Program-made: the position numbers and the translations under genes
Origin: JBOGUF01 sp050696075
GTDB taxonomy: Bacteria; Chloroflexota; Chloroflexia; Thermomicrobiales; UBA6265
Assembly: GCA_050696075.1 (NCBI GenBank)
Contig: JBOGUF010000059.1
Coordinates: 62,001 to 126,000 of the forward strand
Direction: 5' to 3'
DNA: 64,000 nt
In this document: in pieces, positions 16,906-25,406 of the stretch
Layout of the letters: every line of letters begins with the position of its first letter
How positions within the stretch are numbered: the stretch's first letter is position 1
The notes under the pieces: model-generated
Seen by the model: only the letters and a program-made list of their open reading frames with translations
Told to the model about the DNA's origin: nothing
Databases searched by the model: none

Positions 16906-18639
16906 TCATGGTCGCGCGGCAATCTGAGCGAGCACGTCCGTCAGGTGGCCGAAGTGCCAGGCATGATCCGCGTCATCCGATTGGCATACAAGGCGTTGCC
17001 CATTGAGCGTCGGGTCGGTCTCAGGGAAGTCGGAGCGGTAGTGTGCGCCGCGGCTTTCTTCGCGCAGGGACGCCGCCGCAACGATGGCGCTCGCCGCCAG
17101 CGCCATATTGCGAAGCTCCCAGATCGATCGATGGTCGGATGGCCGCGGGCGCAACGCGTTGGCGACTGCCAGGATGTCCACTGACGCTACTTCGAGGCCG
17201 CGTGCGTCTCGGACGACGGCGACGTGCCGGCTCATGGTGCGCTGCAAGCGAAGCCGGAGTTCGACAAGGTGCTGGTTGGCAGGTACTGAGTGCTGGGCTC
17301 TAGGTGCCGCGTGCTGCCGTGCGCGTTCCCGTCGATCACCCAACCCCCACTTCCCATTCCCCATCACCCGTTCCGCCGCGGCCAGGCCGAAGACGAGGCC
17401 TTCCAATAGGGAGTTGCTGGCGAGGCGGTTGGCGCCGTGGACGCCGGTGCAGGAGGCTTCGCCCAAGGCGAGCAGGCCGGGCAAGCTCGTTTCGCCGGTC
17501 GGGTCGGCGACGATGCCGCCCATGAAGTAGTGGGCGGCGGGGGCGACGGGAATCAGGTCGGCAGTCAGATCGAGGCCGCGCGCGGCGAGTTGGCGGGCGA
17601 TGGTGGGGAAGCGGTTTCGGGTCGACGCGCCGTCGAGGTGGCACAGGTCAAGGGAGACGTGGACCGCGCCATCCAGCGCCATTTGGCGCTGGATGGCGCG
17701 GGCGACGACGTCACGCGGCGCGAGTTCGGCCAACGGGTGGATTGCCGACATGAAGCGCTCGCCGTTGGCGGCGCGGAGGTAGGCGCCTTCGCCGCGGACC
17801 GCTTCGGAGACGAGAAACGGCTCGGCGCCGGGGAGCGCGAGCACCGTCGGGTGGAATTGCACGAACTCCAGATCGGCAACGGCGACCCCGGCGCGAAGCG
17901 CGATCGCCAACCCGTCCGCGGTCGCGCCCAGCGGGTTTGAGGTCGTGGCCCAGAGTTGACCCGCGCCGCCGGCCGCGATTACGACCAACGGCGAAGCCAA
18001 GCGGACGAGCCCCGGATGGCCGTCCAGTTCCGCGATGAGCCCGGCCACTCGACCGTCCTCGACCAGGAGGTCGAGGGCGAAGGCATCCTCATGGACGTCA
18101 ACGTTGGGACGCGCCCGGACGGCGACGACGAGGGCGCGCTCAATCTCGGCGCCGGTGGCATCGCCGCCGGCGTGGAGCACGCGGCGGCGGCTGTGCGCCG
18201 CCTCCCGTCCCAGTTGCAGTTCCCCTGTCGTGGCGTCCCGGTCGAACCGCGCGCCGGCGTCGAGCAGCCAGGCCACGGCCTCCGGCGCGCCTTCGACCAA
18301 AGCGCGGACTGCCGCGAGGTCGCAGAGTCCGGCGCCGGCAGCGAGCGTGTCCGCCTCATGTAGTTCAGGTGAGTCATCAAGTCCGATGGCTGCCGAGAGC
18401 CCGCCTTGGGCATAACGGGTGTTGCTTTCGCCCAGACGACCTTTGGTCAAGAGGACCGCCCGGATCGAATCGGGCAAGCGCAAGGTGAAGGCCAACCCGG
18501 CAACACCAGCGCCGACCACGACGACGTCGTACTCATGACGCGGCAGCGACGCCAGTCGGGACGGTTCGAGTAATGGTTCGGTTAGGGGGAGCTGGCACGG
18601 AGTCGGCAGCGCGCCATTCGGCGCAAGCATCGTCTTCAT
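16906..18639 (-). CDS. nadB: L-aspartate oxidase
   Basis: 577 residues, FAD-dependent first enzyme of NAD synthesis from aspartate (L-Asp to iminoaspartate). It shows the FAD motif VVVGAGVAGLAFTLRLP, the substrate segment TRYAQGGLSAAIG, EFVQFHPT, and GLLALGEASCTGVHGANRLA with SNSLLEGLVFG. The helical C-terminal domain follows. Residues about 423-453 are an oddity: they are encoded by period-7 repeats (17280-17372) inserted in the linker between the FAD and C-terminal domains, making the protein longer than usual. nadA and nadC are not in the window. The ATG at 18639 lacks a ribosome site and may be leaderless. Confidence 0.93.
   Translation of the reverse strand: MKTMLAPNGALPTPCQLPLTEPLLEPSRLASLPRHEYDVVVVGAGVAGLAFTLRLPDSIRAVLLTKGRLGESNTRYAQGGLSAAIGLDDSPELHEADTLAAGAGLCDLAAVRALVEGAPEAVAWLLDAGARFDRDATTGELQLGREAAHSRRRVLHAGGDATGAEIERALVVAVRARPNVDVHEDAFALDLLVEDGRVAGLIAELDGHPGLVRLASPLVVIAAGGAGQLWATTSNPLGATADGLAIALRAGVAVADLEFVQFHPTVLALPGAEPFLVSEAVRGEGAYLRAANGERFMSAIHPLAELAPRDVVARAIQRQMALDGAVHVSLDLCHLDGASTRNRFPTIARQLAARGLDLTADLIPVAPAAHYFMGGIVADPTGETSLPGLLALGEASCTGVHGANRLASNSLLEGLVFGLAAAERVMGNGKWGLGDRRERARQHAAPRAQHSVPANQHLVELRLRLQRTMSRHVAVVRDARGLEVASVDILAVANALRPRPSDHRSIWELRNMALAASAIVAAASLREESRGAHYRSDFPETDPTLNGQRLVCQSDDADHAWHFGHLTDVLAQIAARP
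17280..17372. repeat. Heptad repeat element inserted in nadB
   Basis: On the plus strand, GTACTGA-GTGCTGG-type units (17283-17320) and, about 20 bases later, CCCCCAC/TTCCCAT/TCCCCAT units (17341-17369) both repeat with a 7-base period. The element keeps frame in nadB and adds roughly 30 residues in a linker. Confidence 0.5.
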
Positions 18640-18645
18640 AGCGTT

Positions 18646-18654
18646 AGTGTATCA
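18646..18654 (-). promoter_or_regulatory. Extended -10 for a possible leaderless nadB transcript
   Basis: On the minus strand TGATACACT lies so that transcription would begin at or within a base of the nadB ATG, and there is no Shine-Dalgarno sequence. It lies in the 37-base gap after the adenine deaminase gene. No -35 match is evident. Confidence 0.4.
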
Positions 18655-18676
18655 CTGACACGAACTGAATGTGCGT

Positions 18677-20380
18677 TTAGCCAACGCGAATGAACCCGCG
18701 GTCGGTGACGCGCGCCGCCGGGATCACGGAGAGCGTCATGAACGCCAGGAGGCCGAAGGGAGACGAGAGCGGGCTGCCGAGGGTCCTGGCTGTTGCTTCC
18801 AATGCGGCGTAAGTAGCGGCGACCTCTTCCAGGGGCCGGTCGGAAAGGAGGCCGGCGATCGGCAGGGGAAGATGACCGAGCACTTGGCCGTTGGCGACGA
18901 CGGCGAGTCCGCCCTGGCTGTCGGCGACCGTGGCGATCGCGGCCAGGATGTCGACGTCGTCAGCGCCGACCGCGACGATGTTGTGGGCGTCGTGGGCAAT
19001 CGTGCTCGCCAGCGCGCCGCGTCGGAGGCCGAACCCCTGGACGTAGCCGACGCCGACTCGCCCGGTGCCGTGATGCCGTTCGACGCAGACCAGCTTGAGC
19101 AGGTCACGGCCGACGTCGGCGACCGCCTGGCCGTTCCGTACTGCCGGCTCGACGGCGATTGCTTCGGTGACGATCTGGCCCGAGATGACCTTGACGGCGG
19201 TGCGCGCGTCGTCAACAGCAAAATGGAAGTCGGAGAGCATCAGCGGGGCCATGCGGACAGATTGCATGAGCGACGCGGGCGGTGCGGACGCGGGGATGTC
19301 GGCGAGGTAGGCGCCGTCGCGGGCGACGACTCGACCTTGGAAAAGTGTCAACACGACGTCGACGCGGTGGAGATCGTCGAGGACGACCAGATTGGCTTCG
19401 TAGCCGGGCGCGACGGCGCCGATGCCGTCGAGTCGCCAATAGTCGGCGGCGTTCCAGGTCGCCATGCGGATGGCGCGGATCGGCTCCAGTCCTTCGGCAA
19501 TCGCGAGGCGAAGGGTGGCATCGAGATGACCGTTGTGCAGCAGGTCGTGACAATCGCGGTCGTCCGAAGCGAAGCAGCATCGCGGGTAGGTGGCGTCGGT
19601 GACCAGCGGCAGAAGGTCACGCAAATTGTGCTCGCTCGACCCTTCGCGGATCATGACCATCAAGCCGGCCCGGAGTTTTTCGCGGGCCTCGCCCAGGGCG
19701 GTCGATTCGTGGTCCGACCCGACACCCGAACCGGCGTAAGCTTGAAGCGCGGCGCCGCGCACGAGTGGGGCGTGGCCGTCGCGTCGCAACCCTTCCGACA
19801 CTGCCAGCTTCGCCGCGATCTCCTCATCGCCGGCCAGGACGCCGGGAAAACTCATCAACTCGCCGAGTCCGACCGACTCCGGCCAGGCCAGCGCTTCGGC
19901 AATTTCGGTGACGCCGAAAATCGCACCGGGGCTTTCGTGCACGCTCGCCGGCACGCACGACGGAACGGTGAAGCGGACGTGGATCGGGAGACCGACCGTA
20001 GCGCGGCGCATGGCGTCGATGCCGGCCAGTCCGGCGACGTTTGCCATCTCGTGCGGGTCGGTGACGACCGCGCCCGTGCCGCGCGGCACGACAGCCCGCG
20101 CCCATTCCGGCACCCAGACGAGGGAACTCTCTAGGTGGATGTGCGCGTCGACGAAGGAGGGGGCGACGAACTTGCCCGCCACGTCGATCCGCTCGTGGGC
20201 GTTCGGGTAGGCGCCGATGCCGGCGATGCGGCCATCGACGATGGCGACGTCGGCGCGCTCCACGTCGCCGGCAAAGACGTTGACGACTTCGCCGCCGGTA
20301 AGCACGAGGTCGGCCGGCGCCTCTCCTTGGGCCACGGCGAGGCGCCGCCGCCATGCCGCCACGTCGAACGATCGCTCCAC
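18677..20380 (-). CDS. ade: Adenine deaminase (amidohydrolase family)
   Basis: 567 residues, cytosolic, metal-dependent conversion of adenine to hypoxanthine in purine salvage. The metal-binding motif HIHLESS with preceding FVDAH is characteristic of the Ade family rather than dihydroorotase or urease, as is GTGAVVTDPHEMANV. DDRDCHDLL in the middle and HNIVAVG in the C-terminal domain are also family-typical. The GTG start has GGGAGGG about 7 bases upstream. It is followed 37 bases later by nadB on the same strand; the two may be cotranscribed although their pathways differ. Confidence 0.93.
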   Translation of the reverse strand: MERSFDVAAWRRRLAVAQGEAPADLVLTGGEVVNVFAGDVERADVAIVDGRIAGIGAYPNAHERIDVAGKFVAPSFVDAHIHLESSLVWVPEWARAVVPRGTGAVVTDPHEMANVAGLAGIDAMRRATVGLPIHVRFTVPSCVPASVHESPGAIFGVTEIAEALAWPESVGLGELMSFPGVLAGDEEIAAKLAVSEGLRRDGHAPLVRGAALQAYAGSGVGSDHESTALGEAREKLRAGLMVMIREGSSEHNLRDLLPLVTDATYPRCCFASDDRDCHDLLHNGHLDATLRLAIAEGLEPIRAIRMATWNAADYWRLDGIGAVAPGYEANLVVLDDLHRVDVVLTLFQGRVVARDGAYLADIPASAPPASLMQSVRMAPLMLSDFHFAVDDARTAVKVISGQIVTEAIAVEPAVRNGQAVADVGRDLLKLVCVERHHGTGRVGVGYVQGFGLRRGALASTIAHDAHNIVAVGADDVDILAAIATVADSQGGLAVVANGQVLGHLPLPIAGLLSDRPLEEVAATYAALEATARTLGSPLSSPFGLLAFMTLSVIPAARVTDRGFIRVG

Positions 20381-20465
20381 TCAGCCGCCCTCCCGCATTC
20401 CGACTAGCCAATTGGATGGTTGTTGGCGCGCGAGTGTACGCGATGAGGCGACCGAACGGCGGGCG

Positions 20466-21029
20466 TTACGAGACGACCCGCGATTCGACGAAGCCCAAGA
20501 GTTCGTCCAGTTCCGGGAGGTGACCGCGGACGAGTTCCCCGATCTCCTCGGCACGGGCGAAGGGAACCTCATAGCGAAGCCGCACGGCAACCCCTTGATC
20601 GACCTCGTCCCATTCGGCGGATTGGTGCGATGCAAGCATCCCTTGAGTGATGCGGGGCAAGGTCATGCGGGCGAGGCGTTCGTGGGCGCGGCGGCGGAAC
20701 TCGTTCTCCTCGTCGACGAAAAGTCCGGGGGAGGATGCCCAGAGTTCGACGTGGTAGCCGTCGTCGCCAACGCGGACGTCGACGCGCCCCGCTTCATCGT
20801 CGGCGGCAATGACCCAGCGGTGTTGGTCGTCGAAGGTGCCGTACGCGTAGAAACCGGCGGCTTCGAGGGACGCCTTGATCGGCGCCAGGGCCTTGCGCGC
20901 CATTGCGATCTCGTCCGGCCGGTCCGTGGTTTCGGGAGCGGTCGCCAGCTCGACCGGACCGAACAATTCTCGAAGCGCGCGTTCCGTCGGGTCTTCTTCG
21001 GTGACGTCTGGATGGTCCTCGATGGTCAC
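20466..21029 (-). CDS. Protein of unknown function, ~187 residues
   Basis: Soluble acidic protein with a central beta-rich part (GFYAYGTFDDQHRWVIAADD, then VDVRVGDDGYHVELWASSPG) and a helical C-terminus. No membrane helix or metal motif is seen and I do not recognise a family. The start is uncertain: GTG at 21029 is used because codons further upstream are antisense to the next gene; an ATG at 21083 in the same frame would add 18 residues. The gene is divergent from the SnoaL-like gene, with the two starts only about 70 bases apart. Confidence 0.6.
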   Translation of the reverse strand: MTIEDHPDVTEEDPTERALRELFGPVELATAPETTDRPDEIAMARKALAPIKASLEAAGFYAYGTFDDQHRWVIAADDEAGRVDVRVGDDGYHVELWASSPGLFVDEENEFRRRAHERLARMTLPRITQGMLASHQSAEWDEVDQGVAVRLRYEVPFARAEEIGELVRGHLPELDELLGFVESRVVS

Positions 21030-21101
21030 AGGTGGTGCGGTACCTTTCTTGTTGATCCGAGCGTGCTGCCCATCACGCGTCATTATCGCCAGGAGCTTGC
21101 C

Positions 21102-21509
21102 ATGAATCATCTCGACGCCGGCGCCATCGCGCGGTCGTGGCTGACGGAGATGGAATCGTGTGTCCGTGCCGTCGACTACGCCCGTGCTCGCGCCATTTTC
21201 GCACCCGACGTGGTCGGATTTGGCAGTCGCGGCGCGATGCTGATCGGTCGTGACGCGCTGGAGCGGGACCAGTGGCGTCAGGTCTGGGGCGCGATTCGCA
21301 ACTTTACCTTCCTCCGGGACGATCTGCATTGCGGCAGTGATGGGGCAAGTCTGATCTGGCTCGGCTGTCCATGGACTTCGGAGGGACGAGATAGAAGCGG
21401 CAATTGGGCCGATCGACCGGGCCGGATGACCGCGATCCTGCGGCAGATGGACGGTCGGTGGGTTGCGGTCCACACGCACCACTCGTTGGCGGCGGCGCCC
21501 GTGATTTGA
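21102..21509 (+). CDS. SnoaL/NTF2-like protein (nuclear transport factor 2 fold)
   Basis: 135 residues of a single NTF2-like domain: helix ARSWLTEMESCVRAVDYARA, then FAPDVVGFGSRGAMLIGRDA and the terminal strand MTAILRQMDGRWVAVHTHHS, matching the DUF4440/SnoaL pattern of ending W-x-HxHxS. Members bind small hydrophobic ligands or act as isomerases; a substrate cannot be assigned. CAGGAG precedes the ATG by 6 bases. The frame is open far upstream (from 20217) only as a shadow of the divergent gene. Confidence 0.8.
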   Translation: MNHLDAGAIARSWLTEMESCVRAVDYARARAIFAPDVVGFGSRGAMLIGRDALERDQWRQVWGAIRNFTFLRDDLHCGSDGASLIWLGCPWTSEGRDRSGNWADRPGRMTAILRQMDGRWVAVHTHHSLAAAPVI

Positions 21510-21742
21510 CACCGGTAGGGGCCTACGCTATTCTCCGGCCGCAGACTCTCCGCGGAGTTGAGAAGGGGTTCGGGCCGCGCTTCGGGCGCGTCGTCGGTCG
21601 CATCCCATATTGGTGATGGAGTTGACCGGCGGCGAGGTGTAGAGTGGCGGATCGGGCCACCGCGGGGCGGATTGGCAGCGTTGTGCCGCGTGGGTCTGCC
21701 GGCAACGGCGCCGGCAGTCGACCAAAAGGAGGCGAGGACTCG

Positions 21743-23104
21743 ATGGCCAAAGAGTGGATCGGCAATCTGATCGCGCGATTGCACGCCGGGAAGATCAGCC
21801 GGCGTGAGTTCGCCCAGCGCGCGGGCGCGCTTGGGCTCTCGGCGACGTTGATCGGACAAGCGATGCGCGCGGCGCCGGCCGCGGCGCAGGACGCGTCCCC
21901 GGAAGCCGGCGGCTTGATCGGCCAGCCGGGGGTCGAGCACATCACCGATACCAGCAAGGGCACGATTCGGTTCTATTCGTCGTGGCCGATGATCGCCGCC
22001 TCCGAACAGATCGGTGGCGACTCCAAAGCGTCAGTGGAAATGGCGCTCGAAGACTTCGGCAACGCGGCCGGCGGGTTCGCGTTGGAGTACGAAGCCCTTG
22101 ACGACGCTATCGCGGCGACTGGCTCCTGGGACTCCGCCAAGGAAGCGGAGAACGCGAATCTGGTCGTCAACGACCTCGACGCGATGGTCTACATCGCGAC
22201 CTATAACTCCGGGGCGGCCGCCATTTCGATCCCGATCCTGAACGAGGCAGATCCCGGCCCGATGGCCATGATCTCGCCGGCTAACACCGCGCCCGGCTTG
22301 ACCAAGGACTCGGAGTTCAACGCGGAAGGCGAACCGGAGAAGTTTTACCCGACCGGGATCCGCAACTACATGCGCGTCGTCCCAGCCGACGATCTCCAGG
22401 GGCCGGCCGGCGCCAACTGGGCATACAACACCCTTGGTGCGCGCACCGCTTACGTGTTGCACGACCGCCAGCTCTACGGCGAGGGCGTCGCCACCTTCTT
22501 CCGCGACGCCTTCGAGCGGCTTGGCGGCGAGATTGCCGGATTCGAGGGGTTCGACGCTGATTCGCCCGACTACCAGTCGTTGATGACCAGCATCGCCAAC
22601 GCGGGGCCGGACATCGTCTACGTCGGCGCAATCGTCAATCTCAATCCCGGCAAGCTGCTCCAGGATATGCGGAGCCTCATGCCGGCCGATCAAGTCGCCT
22701 TCCTTGGGCCGGACGGCCTGGTCAATCAGGCGTTCATCGACGGCGCGGGCGACGCGGCCGAAGGCGCGTACGTCACATTCGCCGGTCTGCCGCCGAACGC
22801 GCTGGAGGGCGCGGGCGCCGACTGGTACACCCGGATCAGGGAGCGGCTCGGGCACGAGCCGGACGCCTACTCGCTCTACGCCTACGAGGCCGCCGTCGTC
22901 GCGATTCAAGGCGTCGACAAGGTCGGCGAAAAGGACCGGCCGGCCATCCTCGACGCGATGTTCAGCACCGAAGGGTTCCAAGGGCTGCTCGGCGAGTGGA
23001 GCTTCACCGAGACCGGCGACACCTCGCTGACCATCGTCAGCCTCAACGTCATCCAGGACGCGGGGATCACCTTCCAGGAGGAGATCGCACCGCCGGCGTC
23101 CTAG
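21743..23104 (+). CDS. Branched-chain amino-acid-type ABC transporter substrate-binding protein
   Basis: 453 residues. A Tat-type signal (SRREFAQRAGALGLSATLIG, cleavage near AAAQ) precedes a periplasmic-binding protein type 1 domain. The ligand half begins GTIRFYSSWPM and contains the family-typical AKEAENANLVVNDLDAMV and GPDIVYVGAIVNLNPGKLLQ. The solute could be leucine/isoleucine/valine, an amide or urea; the binding site cannot decide. AAAGGAGG lies upstream of ATG 21743. It is the first gene of a five-gene transporter operon and is followed by a hairpin that probably makes it more abundant than the membrane parts. Confidence 0.88.
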   Translation: MAKEWIGNLIARLHAGKISRREFAQRAGALGLSATLIGQAMRAAPAAAQDASPEAGGLIGQPGVEHITDTSKGTIRFYSSWPMIAASEQIGGDSKASVEMALEDFGNAAGGFALEYEALDDAIAATGSWDSAKEAENANLVVNDLDAMVYIATYNSGAAAISIPILNEADPGPMAMISPANTAPGLTKDSEFNAEGEPEKFYPTGIRNYMRVVPADDLQGPAGANWAYNTLGARTAYVLHDRQLYGEGVATFFRDAFERLGGEIAGFEGFDADSPDYQSLMTSIANAGPDIVYVGAIVNLNPGKLLQDMRSLMPADQVAFLGPDGLVNQAFIDGAGDAAEGAYVTFAGLPPNALEGAGADWYTRIRERLGHEPDAYSLYAYEAAVVAIQGVDKVGEKDRPAILDAMFSTEGFQGLLGEWSFTETGDTSLTIVSLNVIQDAGITFQEEIAPPAS

Positions 23105-23115
23105 GCATCCGAGCG

Positions 23116-23143
23116 AAGCGGGCCGGAGTCATCCGGCCCGCTT
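23116..23143. terminator. Hairpin between binding protein and permeases (partial terminator)
   Basis: AAGCGGGCCGGA (23116-23127) pairs perfectly with TCCGGCCCGCTT (23132-23143) around the 4-base loop GTCA, 12 bases after the stop. Placement after the first gene of an ABC operon fits transcript attenuation or 3'-end stabilisation. Confidence 0.65.
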
Positions 23144-23228
23144 AGCGTTTGCCGGCGGCGTCGCCCGGACCCACGGGCGGCGCGGGTTTCCCGTGCCGTC
23201 ATCGGCATGCAGACAGGCGGCAAGGACG

Positions 23229-24203
23229 ATGGAGTTCGACGCCAATCTCTTTACGCAGTTTCTCATCATCGGGGTCGCCACCGGCGCGCTCATCGCGCTG
23301 ATCGCCCTCGGCTACACGCTCGTCTACGGCATTATCGAGCTCATCAACTTCGCCCATGGCGAAGTTTTCATGATGGGCGCCTTCTTCGCGGGGTCGATGG
23401 TCGCGGCCTTCTCGGTGACGAACGAGTCGCCCGGTGGGCAGATCATCGCGGTCCTGCTCTTCAGCCTTGCCGGCGCCATGATCTTTAGCGCTGTGCTCAA
23501 CCTCGGCATAGATCGCATCGCCTACAAACGACTCCGTAATGCCCCGCGCCTGGCGCCCCTCATCGCGGCCATCGGGGTCAGTTTCATCTTGCAGAACGTT
23601 GGGATCTATTGGAAAGGATCGAATGCCTTCACGCCACCGCAGATCATCCCGGTCGAGTATCGCTCCTACAACGTGTTGACCGAGTGGTTTGGTTTGGAGA
23701 CGACTATTCGCTTGCGGTTGCTCGACGTCATGGTGCTCGGGATCACGATGCCGTTGCTCATCGGACTGAGTTGGTTCGTCTACCGGACGCGGATGGGCAA
23801 GGCGATGCGGGCAACCGCGCAAGACCGCGAGGCAGCGGCGCTGATGGGTATCGACGTCAACCGCGCGATCGGCGTCGCCTTCCTGCTCGGCGGGTCGATG
23901 GCCGGCGCGGCGGGCATGGTGGCGCTCTACTACAACAACAGCGCACGGTATCAAATGGGCTTTACCTACGGCCTCTTCGCCTTCACCGCCGCTGTGCTCG
24001 GTGGCATTGGCAACCTCGCCGGGGCGGTCATTGGGGGGGTGTCGATTGGAATCGTCTGGGCGATGAGCGACGGCTTCATGAAAGAGTACATCGGCGGCTG
24101 GGGCGCCCAATGGACGCCGGTCGTTATCTTCGGCGTCCTGGTGATGGTGATGGTCTTCCGGCCATCGGGACTGCTCGGCGAGCAAACGGCGGACAAGGTC
24201 TAG
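23229..24203 (+). CDS. livH: Branched-chain amino-acid-type ABC permease (LivH family)
   Basis: 324 residues with about eight TM helices. The start matches LivH: QFLIIGVATGALIALIALGY, then TLVYGIIELINFAHGEVFMM, and the cytoplasmic coupling loop reads MRATAQDREAAALMGIDVNR. It ends AVLGGIGNLAGAVIGG followed by a final helix. It pairs with the LivM-type subunit encoded 3 bases downstream. ATG 23229 is used; the earlier in-frame codons from 23193 look non-coding. Confidence 0.9.
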   Translation: MEFDANLFTQFLIIGVATGALIALIALGYTLVYGIIELINFAHGEVFMMGAFFAGSMVAAFSVTNESPGGQIIAVLLFSLAGAMIFSAVLNLGIDRIAYKRLRNAPRLAPLIAAIGVSFILQNVGIYWKGSNAFTPPQIIPVEYRSYNVLTEWFGLETTIRLRLLDVMVLGITMPLLIGLSWFVYRTRMGKAMRATAQDREAAALMGIDVNRAIGVAFLLGGSMAGAAGMVALYYNNSARYQMGFTYGLFAFTAAVLGGIGNLAGAVIGGVSIGIVWAMSDGFMKEYIGGWGAQWTPVVIFGVLVMVMVFRPSGLLGEQTADKV

Positions 24204-24206
24204 GGC

Positions 24207-25406
24207 ATGGCGACGATCGCGGCGGACTTCACGATCGACGAGGAAGAGCGCGGCGAGCGGCGGCGCAAGGTGATCTTGTTCGCCGTGGCGGCGGCTATCA
24301 TGTTCCTCTACCCTTTCGTCGATAAGGCGCTGGGCATCAACCGGCTTGGGTCGTGGATGCCGATCCTGGTCTTCGTCATGCTCGCCCTTGGTCTCAACGT
24401 GGTGGTGGGGTACGCCGGGCTCCTCGACCTGGGCTACGCCGCCTTCTTCGCCATCGGGGCATACACCAACGCGCTGATGACTTCGCCGGGCAGCCCGCTC
24501 GTGATCAAGGGCTGGATTCCCGAACAACTCCAACACTTCTGGCCGGCGATGATCATGTCGTTCTTCGTGGCAGCGATCTTCGGCGTCTTGCTTGGTGCGC
24601 CGACGCTGCGCCTGCGCGGCGACTATCTCGCGATCGTCACACTCGGCTTCGGCGAGATCGTACCGAACGTCTTCCTCAACGTGGAGTCGGTGACGAACGG
24701 CCCGCGCGGCATCAACCCGATCGGCAAGCCGAGCACCATTCCCCTGCCCGGCGGGCACGAACTCTCCTTCGGCCCGTCCGATCAACGTAACTGGTACTGG
24801 TTGATGCTGATCGTCGGGCTCATCTCGATCTTCATGATCACGCGCTTGTACGACTCGCGGCTGGGGCGATCGTGGCAAGCGGTGCGGGAAGACGAGATCG
24901 CCGCTTCGAGCATGGGCATCAACCTCGTCAGCACGAAGCTGTGGGCCTTTGCGCTCGGTGCATCCTTCTCCGGCTTCGCCGGGTCGATCTACGCGGCCGC
25001 GTTCCAGTTCATCGACCCGTCGAAGTTCGAGTTCACGATCTCGATCATGATCCTGTCCATGGTCATCCTCGGCGGACTCGGCAACATCTATGGCGTCATC
25101 GTCGGAGGGCTCTTGATTCAGAGTTTCGACCGAATCTTGGCCGAAGAATTGACCAGACCGGTGCAATGGTTCGGCAATCAGATCGGCGTGGCGGCCATCG
25201 AGAATCACAACGTATCCCAGGATCGCCTTTTGGTCTTTGGTCTCGCGCTGGTGCTGATGATGCTGCTCCGGCCTGGCGGATTGATCCCCAGTCAACGCCG
25301 GAGGGCGGAGTTGACTCCCGATTCGGAAGACGTGCGAGTGGCCGAAACCCAGCAGCTCTACGACGTGCGGGAGGAGAACGAGCCGGCGGTGGGAGAGCGG
25401 GCATGA
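24207..25406 (+). CDS. livM: Branched-chain amino-acid-type ABC permease (LivM family)
   Basis: 399 residues. After a charged ~25-residue N-terminus, TM helices include MPILVFVMLALGLNVVVGYA and GLLDLGYAAFFAIGAYTNAL, the LivM hallmark. The EAA-like coupling loop is SWQAVREDEIAASSMGINLV. A long charged C-terminal tail of about 40 residues (SQRRRAELTPDSEDVRVAET onwards) follows the last helix and is longer than usual. Its stop overlaps the ATPase start (ATGA), indicating coupled translation. Confidence 0.9.
   Translation: MATIAADFTIDEEERGERRRKVILFAVAAAIMFLYPFVDKALGINRLGSWMPILVFVMLALGLNVVVGYAGLLDLGYAAFFAIGAYTNALMTSPGSPLVIKGWIPEQLQHFWPAMIMSFFVAAIFGVLLGAPTLRLRGDYLAIVTLGFGEIVPNVFLNVESVTNGPRGINPIGKPSTIPLPGGHELSFGPSDQRNWYWLMLIVGLISIFMITRLYDSRLGRSWQAVREDEIAASSMGINLVSTKLWAFALGASFSGFAGSIYAAAFQFIDPSKFEFTISIMILSMVILGGLGNIYGVIVGGLLIQSFDRILAEELTRPVQWFGNQIGVAAIENHNVSQDRLLVFGLALVLMMLLRPGGLIPSQRRRAELTPDSEDVRVAETQQLYDVREENEPAVGERA

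Noticed and set aside
18671..20134. Plus-strand open frame (487 codons) opposite adenine deaminase
   Set aside because: Antisense shadow of a gene with intact catalytic motifs; composition is Gly/Asp/Arg-rich without a recognisable fold.
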